NCBI RefSeq assembly: GCF_016860525.1
Contig: NZ_BNEA01000015.1
Coordinates: forward strand, 5,170,501 to 5,234,500
Direction of reading: 5' to 3'
Length of the DNA: 64,000 nucleotides
Origin: Streptomyces rubradiris
GTDB taxonomy: Bacteria; Actinomycetota; Actinomycetes; Streptomycetales; Streptomycetaceae
Positions 43,022-50,669 of the stretch are shown here, piece by piece. Under the pieces are notes generated by a model. That model ran no database searches. It was not told the origin of the DNA and worked only from the letters and a program-made list of their open reading frames with translations. A program made the position numbers and the translations under genes. Numbering within the stretch: the first letter of the stretch is position 1; the number at the start of each line of letters is the position of its first letter.

Positions 43022-44118
43022 CCGTTCGTCGGCGGCGTGCTTGTTCCGCCAGATGATGTGGCGGCGGATCATGCTGCCCTGCTCCTTGTGGCTGGCATGG
43101 TCGGTCCCGTCCAGTGCGAAGTAGCGCAGGGCGGTGAACTGGGCCTCGATGCGGTTGAGCCAGGAGCTGTTTGTCGGTGTGTAGGCAAATTCGACGTTGT
43201 TGGCCGCCGCCCAGTCACCGACCCGGGTGTCCTTCTTCGTGGTCAGATGCGGGGAGAAGTTGTCGAGCACGATCGCGATCCGGATGTCGGCCGGGTAGAG
43301 GCTGCGCAGGTACCGACAGAACTCCAGGAACCTTGTGCGGTTCTTCTTGGGCTTGATGGTCCGTAGAGCTTGTCCCGGGCCAGATCGTAGGCGGCGAACA
43401 GGTGCCGGACCCCGTGCGGGCGGGTGTAGGTCGCCCGCCGGCGAGGTCTCGGCTCCCGGTCGGGGTCCTTGTGCCGTCCTCCGCGCTCTGCCCACTGCCG
43501 GCCAGGGTAGGGCTGGAGGTTGAGCGGACCGAACTCGTCCAGGCAGAACACGACTTCGGGCTCACCGTCCTCGGGTATGACCTCATCGTCAGCGACCGCG
43601 TAGAGGTGCTCGACACGGGCCTTCTTGGCGGCGTAGTCGGGGTCGCGGGAGGTCTTCCACGTCTTTATGCGTTGAAAGGACACGCCCTCCTCACGGAGCA
43701 GGACCCGAAGGCCCTCGTGGCTGATGTCGTCGACCACCCCCTCGGCGACCAGGAAGTCGGCCAGCTTGGCCAGACTCCAGGTCGAGAACGGCAGGCCGTG
43801 TTCGGACGGCTTGGACTTGGCGATCTTCTTGATCTCACGCCGCTCGGGCAGGGTGAATGTCCTGGGCCGGCCGCCCTTGTACTTCGGGTAGAGCGCCTCG
43901 AAGCCGTCGGCATTGAAGTCGTGGATCACGCCCCGGACCCGGTCCGCGCTGGTGAACGTCACCTCGGCGATCTTCGCAACCGGCATGCCCTGCGCGGACA
44001 GCAGCACCATCTGCGCGCGCCGCCAGGTCACCATTGAGCCGGAGCCGCGGCGAATGATCCTCAGCAGCCGCCAGCCCTCGTCGTCATCGATCTCGCGTAA
44101 GCACACCCGTTCTGCCAC
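42986..44118 (-). pseudogene. IS630 family transposase, frameshifted
   Basis: An N-terminal helix-turn-helix part (WRRAQMVLLSAQGMPVAKIA, then GRPRTFTLPERREIKKIAKS) and the first DDE aspartate (VVFCLDEFGPLNLQPYPG) are read in one frame from 44118 to about 43360. The second Asp (IAIVLDNFSPHLTTKKD) and the Glu (TNSSWLNRIEAQFTALRYFA) are read in another frame down to 42986. The break is at about 43358-43362, where TAC-GGA-CC-ATC-AAG lacks one base relative to the expected reading through to IKPKKNRTRF. There is no A-rich slippery run there, so a true mutation is more likely than programmed frameshifting, though the latter occurs in some IS630 members. Confidence 0.88.
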
Positions 44119-44154
44119 GCACAGACGTTAGCGGCTGCACGCGTGTCCACTCCC

Positions 44155-44697
44155 TCATGCCGGGCGGGTGCCCTGCTCTCGCAGGGCCGCTTCCAGCCGG
44201 GTGATGTCCTCGGTGTCCTTCCTGCGGCGGGGCCGACCCGGAACCCAGACCGGCATCATCTGCTTGATCTCGATCTGGGCGCGCGGACTGATGATCCGGC
44301 ACCGCAGCACCCCGATACAGCCAACAGAAGCATCGAGCATGCCCTCCGGCCACACCTCCCCAGCCCAGGGACCGCCAGCGACCACAACGCGCCCGAACCG
44401 GTCCTTGCTCAAGAGAGCGAAGCTGCTCTCCACGCCCTGCTTGCAGAAATCGAGCTGCTGATCGGCAGGCGGCCCGGACAGAGGCGCATAGCCGGAACGC
44501 AGCAGGCCCTCGGTCAGAGCAGGAGCATCCTCCGCCCAGGCGAACCAGTCGATGTCCACATGGTCACGGGTGACCTCGCCGATGAAGAAGTCCATGGCCC
44601 AACCCCCGCGGAGCCACACCTCCACACCGAGGGCTTTCGAGATCTCCACCGTCTCGCCGATCAGCCGAAGCTGCCGAGCACTGCGCTCACTGTCCAC
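44155..44697 (-). CDS. Aminoglycoside nucleotidyltransferase-like passenger protein in the IS
   Basis: The 180-aa product has VEVWLRGGWAMDFFIGEVTR followed by DHVDIDWFAW: the GGWA-x-D motif and HxDID metal/nucleotide-binding pair of the ANT(2'')-like nucleotidyltransferase family. The C-terminal part RAQIEIKQMMPVWVPGRPRR followed by KDTEDITRLEAAL is also typical. It may adenylylate an aminoglycoside or another hydroxylated target; resistance is not proven. The GTG at 44697 (MDSERSARQLRLIGE) is the best start; the frame remains open to and beyond the IS end. It lies 36 bp upstream of the transposase frame on the same strand, inside the inverted repeats. Confidence 0.82.
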   Translation of the reverse strand: MDSERSARQLRLIGETVEISKALGVEVWLRGGWAMDFFIGEVTRDHVDIDWFAWAEDAPALTEGLLRSGYAPLSGPPADQQLDFCKQGVESSFALLSKDRFGRVVVAGGPWAGEVWPEGMLDASVGCIGVLRCRIISPRAQIEIKQMMPVWVPGRPRRRKDTEDITRLEAALREQGTRPA

Positions 44698-44756
44698 AGC
44701 CGAGCAGGCTATGCGGCAATCCCGGCCGCAGCAGCTCAATTTCCGACTGCAAGAAC

Positions 44757-44781
44757 GGGCGAACGTTGCCTGATGCGGCAC
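44757..44781 (-). repeat. Right terminal inverted repeat of the IS630 element
   Basis: Read on the minus strand it begins GTGCCGCATCAGGCAACG, then T, then TCGCCC: 24 of 25 identical to the left end. A flanking TA follows at 44782-44783. Confidence 0.92.
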
Positions 44782-44786
44782 TAGCT

Positions 44787-45017
44787 TTACTGGCCGAGTA
44801 GGAGCTGACCCTTCTTGACGGCGGTTACGAATGAGGTCCAACCGTCCAGGGAGAAGAGTACGGCGGGCCCGGTGACGGCTTTGCTGTCGCGGACGGGTAC
44901 GTGAGCGTGGCCGCGGGCGACTTCGAGACACTCACCCTGATCACCGCCGCTGTAGCTGGACTTGTACCAACCGGTGATGCTGGACGAGTCGGGGACGGTG
45001 TGCTCACTGCTGACCAT
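44787..45017 (-). CDS. DUF397 domain protein
   Basis: The 76-aa product has the DUF397 core: WYKSSYSGGDQGECLEVARG, VPVRDSKAVTGPAVLFSLDG and WTSFVTAVKKGQ. DUF397 proteins are small partners coded beside XRE/DUF5753 regulators in Streptomyces and are thought to act with them, as in the BldB-Wbl-type and abaA-like systems. The ATG at 45017 has AGAGGA 8 bases upstream and overlaps the end of the XRE gene. The IS630 right end lies 5 bp beyond the stop codon. Confidence 0.92.
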   Translation of the reverse strand: MVSSEHTVPDSSSITGWYKSSYSGGDQGECLEVARGHAHVPVRDSKAVTGPAVLFSLDGWTSFVTAVKKGQLLLGQ

Positions 45018-45828
45018 GCGCATGTTCCTCTGCTGCCGCCCTGACGAGGGCCAGTGACTCCTGTTGCGACAACGCGTCGCTCAGAGCCAGAGAGTAGGCG
45101 GTCTGGCAGCCGCTCACCAGCGCCGGATCATCCATCAAGTTCCCACTCTGGAAGCCCTCTACGTAGGCCACGGGAGCGGAGTCATCGAAGGCCATGAGAG
45201 TGAGCAGACTCTGCATGAGTGCATGTGCTCCCACCTCGTACGGCAGAACATGCAGCCGTAGCCGCCCAGCCTCGGCCATGTCGGCAATCCGGTGCAACTG
45301 CTTGGCCATGACCTGTGGGCCGCCGACCCGGCGTCGAAGCACAGCCTCGTCGAGCAGCGTCCAGACGACAGGGTGCGAGGGTCCATCGAGGATGCGGCGC
45401 CGCTTTGTTCGGATGACAACGAACTCTTCAAGCTCCTCGGCCGTGTAGTTCGGCCGGTAGGCGCGGAAGAGGGCGCCTGCGTACTCGTCGGTCTGGAGCG
45501 TTCCAGGGACCAGCGTTAGCGCGAACTGCTGCATCAGGGACGCCTGTTGCTCCAGCTCCGCTACTGCGGCGAAGTGATCGGTGTATTTCGACTCGAGGTC
45601 TTGCAGCCACCTCTCGAAAAACCCGTCCGTCCCCAACGCCTGGTCGATCCGACGGGCGTCATCCGGCTTGGGAAGCCGTCTCCCCGCCTCCCAGTGACTG
45701 ATCAGCGTCGGCGAGCAGACCACGATCTCGCTCAGTTGCTCCTGGGTGAGCCCGGCCGCGATGCGGCGCAGCCTCAGCTCTTCCCCGTACTTCTCGCGCG
45801 GCGTCTTCGGCCTGCGGACAACGCTCAT
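45004..45828 (-). CDS. XRE helix-turn-helix regulator with DUF5753 domain
   Basis: The 274-aa product has an N-terminal HTH (REKYGEELRLRRIAAGLTQE, QLSEIVVCSPTLISHWEAGR, RLPKPDDARRIDQALGTDGF) followed by the DUF5753 region (EQQASLMQQFALTLVPGTLQ, TDEYAGALFRAYRP, RILDGPSHPVVWTLLDEAVL, LRLHVLPYEVGAHALMQSLL). AAGGGAG lies about 9 bases before the ATG at 45828. It is coded just ahead of, and overlapping, the DUF397 gene, the standard pair. Target genes are unknown. Confidence 0.92.
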   Translation of the reverse strand: MSVVRRPKTPREKYGEELRLRRIAAGLTQEQLSEIVVCSPTLISHWEAGRRLPKPDDARRIDQALGTDGFFERWLQDLESKYTDHFAAVAELEQQASLMQQFALTLVPGTLQTDEYAGALFRAYRPNYTAEELEEFVVIRTKRRRILDGPSHPVVWTLLDEAVLRRRVGGPQVMAKQLHRIADMAEAGRLRLHVLPYEVGAHALMQSLLTLMAFDDSAPVAYVEGFQSGNLMDDPALVSGCQTAYSLALSDALSQQESLALVRAAAEEHAHGQQ

Positions 45829-45956
45829 CCGGCCAACTCCCTTGGTGACAGGCGCAATGTCAACCCCCCGCCCCTGGCAGCGTAGCCACAACCGACCCCA
45901 CTCTGTGAGGAAATCAGCACACAACGCAGTCACCGCAGGTGAGAAAGCAGGTCGGC

Positions 45957-46160
45957 ATGGTTCGTCTCCTGGCCCGGCTGGTCAGGCCGTCGCGTCGGCG
46001 CCGTAGGCCGGTCACACCCCCGCCGTACGCGGACGTGTCCCCGTACTCGTGCCCGTACGTCGGCGCTCCCACGGCGTACCGCAGGGGCGAGGCACCCCTA
46101 CGCGGGGAGGACAGCCCGCTCGTCCGGCCGTATCTCGACTTGGTGGAGACCTACGCATGA
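45957..46160 (+). CDS. Small Arg/Pro/Tyr-rich protein next to XRE/DUF397 module
   Basis: The 67-aa product begins MVRLLARLVRPSRRRRRPVT and ends RGEDSPLVRPYLDLVETYA. Its Tyr/Pro-rich middle (PYADVSPYSCPYVGAPTAYR) lacks a known domain. I recall similar short proteins beside XRE/DUF397 genes in Streptomyces. It is divergent from the XRE gene and its stop overlaps the next ATG (ATGA), so the two are coupled. An alternative GTG start lies at 45939. Confidence 0.65.
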   Translation: MVRLLARLVRPSRRRRRPVTPPPYADVSPYSCPYVGAPTAYRRGEAPLRGEDSPLVRPYLDLVETYA

Positions 46161-46462
46161 ACGACCGGACGTACGACGACCCGTCGGCGGACGGGCGCCT
46201 GCTGCCGTGGACCGGTGACGGGGGCAAGCCCTGCTATGTGCTGGGCGACGGCACTGGGTACGTGTCCCGGCTCGCGGACCAGATCGAGAGCGTGCAGCTC
46301 GGGATGGCGGAAGAGCTGATCGACCACGCGGCCGAACTCCTCACCGCACACCGCCTGACGGACCGGGAACTGCACTACCTCGCCCGGCAGCTGGCCACAT
46401 CCCTGTGGGAGGTCAAGCGCGTCGCGGAGAGCAGGGGAGCGCGGCTGTCGAGCGGCGGTTGA
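46157..46462 (+). CDS. Hypothetical protein of the XRE/DUF397 neighbourhood
   Basis: The 101-aa product is mostly helical after residue 35: YVSRLADQIESVQLGMAEEL, LTDRELHYLARQLATSLWEV and KRVAESRGARLSSGG. No family is recognised. Its ATG overlaps the previous stop. Its 3' part is partly duplicated at 47176-47290, showing that this boundary has been used in a rearrangement. Confidence 0.7.
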   Translation: MNDRTYDDPSADGRLLPWTGDGGKPCYVLGDGTGYVSRLADQIESVQLGMAEELIDHAAELLTAHRLTDRELHYLARQLATSLWEVKRVAESRGARLSSGG

Positions 46463-46501
46463 GGATGGCGGGGCCGCCTGCCCCTGATCCAGAATGACCT
46501 G

Positions 46502-47104
46502 ATGATCACGCTGGAGACTCCCCGTTTGGTCCTGCGCCGCTGGCGCGAGGAGGACATCGGGCCCATGGCCGCCGTCAACGCCGACCCCGAGGTCATGCGG
46601 TGGATCCGTGACGGCAGCGTCCTCGACGCACAGCAGACGCGCGACAAGGTCCGGGCCTGGGAGAGCGAGTGGGAGACACGAGGCTTCGGTCTGTTCGCCG
46701 TGGAGGTCCGGGCCACCGGTGAGCTGGCCGGGTTCGCCGGCCTCTCGGTGCCCGGCTTCCTGCCGGAGGTACTGCCCGCGGTCGAGGTCGGCTGGCGGCT
46801 GGGTCGTGCCCACTGGGGGCAGGGCCTGGCCACCGAGGCCGGCGCGGCCGCCGTGCGGTTCGGGTTCGAGGAACTGGGACTGGAGCGGATTCTCAGCATC
46901 GTTCAAGTGGGCAATGACGCCTCCGAACGGATCACTGCCAAGCTGGGGATGCGCCTGGAACGTGAGACCGTGACCCCCGTCAGTGACCGGCGGGTCCGGG
47001 TCTTCGAGCTGTCGTCGGAGCAGTACGCCCGCATCAGGCCGGAAGGCGCAGCGACCGGAGGTCGCGTGCGCCCTGGTAACGGAAGTGATCCGTCCGGCCG
47101 CTAG
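46502..47104 (+). CDS. GNAT family N-acetyltransferase (RimJ/RimL type)
   Basis: The 200-aa product begins MITLETPRLVLRRWREEDIG, has VGWRLGRAHWGQGLATEAGA as the acetyl-CoA-binding motif and LGLERILSIVQVGNDASERI followed by AKLGM, the complete RimJ/RimL pattern. It acetylates an N-terminus or small amine; substrate unknown. The last 15-20 residues (GAATGGRVRPGNGSDPSGR) look non-conserved. Its TAG stop falls in the CTAG that opens a copy of the rbsD 3' end, which marks a recombination junction. Confidence 0.88.
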   Translation: MITLETPRLVLRRWREEDIGPMAAVNADPEVMRWIRDGSVLDAQQTRDKVRAWESEWETRGFGLFAVEVRATGELAGFAGLSVPGFLPEVLPAVEVGWRLGRAHWGQGLATEAGAAAVRFGFEELGLERILSIVQVGNDASERITAKLGMRLERETVTPVSDRRVRVFELSSEQYARIRPEGAATGGRVRPGNGSDPSGR

Positions 47105-47170
47105 AAGAACACCCCGCACAGCAGCAGCAGCACGTTCGCGTACGGGTGTGCCTCGCCCGTACGCACGATC
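47101..47170 (-). pseudogene. Fragment of an rbsD 3' end
   Basis: Read on the minus strand, 23 codons encode VRTGEAHPYANVLLLLCGVF plus F and stop, almost the same as the C-terminus of the intact RbsD at 49302 (VRTGEARPYANVLLRCGVFF). The DNA match covers about 67-70 bp with a 3-bp length difference and several substitutions. No upstream part of rbsD is present. Confidence 0.8.
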
Positions 47171-47175
47171 GGGCG

Positions 47176-47290
47176 CGTGCAGCTCGGGTTGGCGGATGGA
47201 ACTGCACTACCTCGCCCGGCAGCTCACGAAATTCCTGCGGGAGGTCAAGCGCGTCGCGGAGAGCAGGGGAGCGCGGCTGTCGAGCGGCTG
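47176..47290 (+). pseudogene. Internally deleted duplicate of the 46157 gene's 3' part
   Basis: CGTGCAGCTCGGG-TGGCGG at 47176-47195 matches 46291-46310. Then, after a loss of about 54 bp, GGAACTGCACTACCTCGCCC and the following ~75 bp match 46366-46460 up to the Ser-Ser-Gly codons. Read in the same direction as the original. It cannot encode the full protein. Confidence 0.8.
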
Positions 47291-47338
47291 GGTGTGTCGA
47301 CCCATAAGGCGCGGGTCCGGTACCAGGGCCCGTGCCGT

Positions 47339-48631
47339 CTAAGCGGTGCCATCCGACCGACGGCGGAGCCGGATGTACACAGCGACGCCGACCGCGACCA
47401 GGCCCACGGTCCCCGCGGCGACCACCGGGGAGTACGCGGCGGCCGTGTCGGCGAGGCCGCCGCCGCCCGCGCGCACACCGCCCCGCGGGCCGCCGTGGTC
47501 ACCTTGTCCTGACCCGCCTGAAGCCCCCGGACCGCCTGGAAGGCCGGGGTCCCCTGGTCCCCCGGGGTCCCCTGGCCTTCCAAAGAAGCTCGCAGTTTCA
47601 GGGCCGCCTGGCCCCCCGGCAGTGCCTGGTACGCCTGCCCCTCCCGGGTCTCCAGGTCTGCCTGGCCCTCCCGGGCCCCCTGGCCCTCCCGGGCCCCCTG
47701 GCCCTCCCGGGCCCCCTGGCCCTCCCGGGCCGCCTGGTGCTCCCGGGCCCCCTGGCCCTCCCGGGCCGCCTGGTGCTCCCGGACCTCCCGGACCTCCCGG
47801 ACCTCCAGGGAATGCTGGGGCCCCTGGGCCGCCGGGACCATTTGGTCCTCCGGGAATGCCGGGGAATCCCGGTGCCCCGGGGCCGCCTGGTCCTCCGGGA
47901 ATGCCGGGGAATCCCGGTGCCCCTGGGCCGCCTGGCCCTCCGGGAGTGCCTGGTGTTCCGGGGAATCCGGGGCCGCCGGGGCCGCCTGGTCCTCCGGGAG
48001 TGCCCGGTCCTCCGGGGCCGCCTGGTCCTCCGGGAGTGCCCGGTCCTCCGGGGAACCCTGGAATGCCGGGGCCGCCTGGTCCTCCGGGAGTGCCTGGTGT
48101 TCCGGGGAATCCGGGGCCGCCGGGGCCGCCTGGTCCTCCGGGAATGCCTGGTCCTCCGGGGAACCCTGGAATGCCGGGGCCGCCTGGTCCTCCGGGAATG
48201 CCCGGTCCTCCGGGGAATCCGGGGCCGCCGGGGCCGCCTGGTCCTCCGGGAGTGCCCGGACCTCCGGGGAACCCTGGTGCCCCGGGCCCGCCAGGGGCAC
48301 CGGGAACGCCTGGAACCCCGGGGCCATTTGGTCCTCCGGGAATGCCCGGGATGCCGGGGAAGCCCGGACCCCCCGGGCCACCTGGTCCTCCCGGACCGCC
48401 AGGGCCAACTCCATTCACCCCATAGCCCGCCCAGTAGGCCCCATAGCTCTGTCCGCGTGAGACCTGCGCCCACGCCGCGCCCGCAGCCGCGAGGGCTGCG
48501 TCGCCGTTGTCCCCGTTGGCCGCCGCGTCCGGGGCGGCCACCCACGATGCGCCTGACGCGGCGAGGACGGTGAGGACGATGGTGGCTCTGGCGCGGGGGC
48601 CGATCGCATAAGGGGGCATCGGGGTGGGCAT
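47339..48631 (-). CDS. Collagen-like surface protein with LADTA-type anchor end
   Basis: The 430-aa product has an N-terminal signal region ([33 protein letters not shown]), a short linker, and then about 100 Gly-X-Y triplets from about residue 75 to 390, dominated by GGP, GFP, GIP and GTP. After GGVRAGGG comes LADTAA, a membrane helix ([20 protein letters not shown]) and a basic tail [10 protein letters not shown]. This is a wall-sorting layout, with LADTA close to the LAxTG signal of Streptomyces class E sortases. The repeats could form a collagen triple helix on the surface. GGAGG 7 bases before the ATG at 48631 fixes the start. Confidence 0.85.
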   Translation of the reverse strand: MPTPMPPYAIGPRARATIVLTVLAASGASWVAAPDAAANGDNGDAALAAAGAAWAQVSRGQSYGAYWAGYGVNGVGPGGPGGPGGPGGPGFPGIPGIPGGPNGPGVPGVPGAPGGPGAPGFPGGPGTPGGPGGPGGPGFPGGPGIPGGPGGPGIPGFPGGPGIPGGPGGPGGPGFPGTPGTPGGPGGPGIPGFPGGPGTPGGPGGPGGPGTPGGPGGPGGPGFPGTPGTPGGPGGPGAPGFPGIPGGPGGPGAPGFPGIPGGPNGPGGPGAPAFPGGPGGPGGPGAPGGPGGPGGPGAPGGPGGPGGPGGPGGPGGPGGPGGPGRPGDPGGAGVPGTAGGPGGPETASFFGRPGDPGGPGDPGLPGGPGASGGSGQGDHGGPRGGVRAGGGGLADTAAAYSPVVAAGTVGLVAVGVAVYIRLRRRSDGTA

Positions 48632-49301
48632 GCACAAACCTCCGAATTCAGATGATTGTCATACGAATCACTCTTTCGCCTGGACCCTGCATCGTGGCCC
48701 GCGTGAACCCCGGCAATGACACCGGGCGTGCCGTCAGATATCACTCGCGCGGCGCAGACCTCGAACCTCCGCAGCGCCCCGGCGTCGCCCGTTTGGCCCT
48801 CTCGCTGGTCCGTCCAGGCCGAGCGCAGCGTCCTTCGAGGAGATCGGCGCGGCTTTCCGGGCAACACGAACGGTGCCGAAAACCGGCGACAGGCCGGCGG
48901 GGCCGTACCGCGAAGCACGTCGGCTTGCCGGAAATCCGCGGGTTCGCCTGAGTGCCTGGTATCGGCAGTCACACCGCTGTCCGGACCCCCAAGCGCGACG
49001 GCCGTCAGCTCACCCTGCCGCAGAAAGGCTGGCGGACGCCGGCTGGATCAGCTCCCCTGCCCCGGCCCGTCGGAACTTCCGTAGAGAACCTCAACGGGCT
49101 CGTCGACGGTAAGCAGCGATGAGACGTCGAGCGTCGATGCTGATCACGGTCGGGTGATGGAGAGTTCGACCCGTGCGCTCGTCATCGGCAACCGGCGCAT
49201 CACAACTATGACTGTGAGGGTGATCGCCGGACCCCTGCGGGAGATCGGCCGTTGTGGCAGGAGCGTCACGGGGCGAGGCTTGTCCAGGCCATGCTGCGCC
49301 C
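48632..49301. other. Gene-poor region between the collagen-like gene and rbsD
   Basis: About 670 bp without a confident gene. A plus-strand frame from a GTG at 48952 to 49122 (56 codons, with VRTPKRDGRQLTLPQKGWR) has a partly protein-like look but no ribosome site or known relatives. Nothing else was recognised. Together with the fragments at 47101-47290 it looks like decayed or rearranged DNA. Confidence 0.5.
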
Positions 49302-49691
49302 CTAGAAGAACACCCCGCACCGCAGCAGCACGTTCGCGTACGGTCGGGCCTCGCCCGTGCGGACGATCAGCCGGGCCCCGGCCGACCACTCCTTCAGGCG
49401 CTCGTGCGGCACGTAGGCCAAGTCGGGGAAACGGCCCTCCAGCAGGGCCGTCGCCGCCGGGTTGGCCGTGCGGACCTCCTCCGCCGCCGTGGCGCCCTCC
49501 ACCACCAGCTCGGCCAGCAGGCCGTCCAGGACCTCGGCGAAGGACGGCACCCCGGCCCGGAACGCCAGGTCCACGACCCGGGGCCCGTCGGGTATCGGCA
49601 TGCCCGCGTCGCACACCAACACTCCGTGCCCGTGGCCGAGTTCGGCCAGCGCACCGGACAGGTGCCGGTTCAGAATGCCCGTCTTCTTCAC
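49302..49691 (-). CDS. rbsD: D-ribose pyranase
   Basis: The 129-aa product interconverts pyranose and furanose forms of ribose before phosphorylation. Family marks are MKKTGILNRHLSGALAELGH with the catalytic His, GVLVCDAGMPIPDGPRVVDL, and RPYANVLLRCGVFF at the C-terminus. It overlaps the ribokinase stop by 4 bp (ATGA) and is the last gene of the rbs operon. The 3' 67 bp are repeated at 47101-47170. Confidence 0.95.
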   Translation of the reverse strand: MKKTGILNRHLSGALAELGHGHGVLVCDAGMPIPDGPRVVDLAFRAGVPSFAEVLDGLLAELVVEGATAAEEVRTANPAATALLEGRFPDLAYVPHERLKEWSAGARLIVRTGEARPYANVLLRCGVFF

Positions 49692-50590
49692 AGCGCCTCG
49701 ACCTCCGCCGCCGTCGGGTACGACTCCTGCGCGCCCCGCCGCGTCACGGCCGCCGCGCCCACCCGGGCCGCGTACGCCGCCGCCTCCGCCAGGCCCGCGC
49801 CCGCGCCCAGCCGCCAGGCCAGCGCGGCGGTGAACGCGTCACCCGCGCCGGTCGTGTCCACCGCGTCCACCTTCACCGACGGCACCAGGGCCGTCCCCGA
49901 GCCGTCGCACACCAGCGCCCCGCGCGCGCCCAGCGTGACCACCACCGAACGCGGCCCCTTGGCCAGCAGCAGCCGGGCCCAGTCGGCCGGGTCGTCGCCC
50001 ACCCGGGCGTCCCCGAGGAGCACCCGGGCCTCGTGCTCGTTCACGATCAGCGGGTCGCAGGCCGCCAGCACCTCCGCCGGCAGTTCGCGCGGCGGGGACG
50101 GGTTCAGCACGAAGCGGCTGCCCGGCGCCAGGTTCCGCACCACCTCCACGACCGTCTCCAGCGGGATCTCCAGCTGCGCCGACACCACCCGGGAGGCGTG
50201 GAACAGGCCGCCCGCCGCCCGCACGTCCTCCGGCCGCAGCCGCCCGTTGGCGCCCGGCGACACCACGATGCTGTTGTCCCCGGACGGGTCCACGGTGATC
50301 AGCGCGACGCCCGTCGGGGCGCCGCCGACCAGCACCCCCACCGTGTCCACCCCGGCCGCGCGCAGGGAGTCGAGCAGCAGCCGGCCGTGGCCGTCGTCAC
50401 CGACCCGCGCCAGCAGGGCCGTACGCGCCTCCAGCCGGGCCGCCGCCACCGCCTGGTTGGCGCCCTTGCCGCCCGGGTGCACGGCCAGATCGCCGCCGAG
50501 CACCGTCTCGCCCGCGGCCGGCCGCCGCTCGACGCCGATCACCAGGTCCGCGTTGGCCGAACCCACGACCAGCAGGTCGTAGTCGTACAT
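49688..50590 (-). CDS. rbsK: Ribokinase
   Basis: The 300-aa PfkB-family kinase phosphorylates ribose at O5. It has the N-terminal substrate motif GGKGANQAVAAARLEA at about 41 and the C-terminal anion-hole motif DTTGAGDAFTAALAW with the catalytic Asp. VNEHEARVLLGD and LGARGALVCDG are also typical. It follows the fused transporter gene by 79 bp and overlaps rbsD. Confidence 0.95.
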   Translation of the reverse strand: MYDYDLLVVGSANADLVIGVERRPAAGETVLGGDLAVHPGGKGANQAVAAARLEARTALLARVGDDGHGRLLLDSLRAAGVDTVGVLVGGAPTGVALITVDPSGDNSIVVSPGANGRLRPEDVRAAGGLFHASRVVSAQLEIPLETVVEVVRNLAPGSRFVLNPSPPRELPAEVLAACDPLIVNEHEARVLLGDARVGDDPADWARLLLAKGPRSVVVTLGARGALVCDGSGTALVPSVKVDAVDTTGAGDAFTAALAWRLGAGAGLAEAAAYAARVGAAAVTRRGAQESYPTAAEVEAL

Positions 50591-50669
50591 GAGTTGACTC
50601 CCCTGAGAGATGACCTCGGGCGGACGGCCCCGGAAGCACCTCCCGGAACCGCCCGCCCGCTGTGGTCCG

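Larger units (their letters stand above)
42978..44781. mobile_element. IS630-type insertion sequence with passenger nucleotidyltransferase gene
   Basis: This 1804-bp element is bounded by 25-bp terminal inverted repeats with one mismatch and flanked on both sides by TA (42976-42977 and 44782-44783), the target duplication of IS630/Tc1 elements. It carries a transposase frame (42986-44118, minus) broken by a frameshift and, upstream of it on the same strand, a complete ANT-like nucleotidyltransferase gene (44155-44697). Insertion fell between the Rrf2 gene and the convergent DUF397 gene, 5 bp from the DUF397 stop codon. Intact ends and the simple TA duplication point to a recent arrival. Confidence 0.9.

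Noticed and set aside
43340..43370. Programmed frameshift in the IS630 transposase
   Set aside because: The junction lacks a slippery A/T run or a clear stimulatory pseudoknot; kept only as an alternative to a one-base deletion.
47480..48415. CRISPR array
   Set aside because: Regular repeats are Gly-X-Y codons inside a gene with signal and anchor parts; there are no spacers or cas genes.
47339..48631. LPxTG cell-wall anchor
   Set aside because: No LPxTG; the nearest signal is LADTA before the last membrane helix.
48652..48951. A 99-codon plus-strand frame after the collagen-like gene
   Set aside because: No ribosome site, Arg/Pro/Gly composition of a random GC-rich frame, no recognisable motif.
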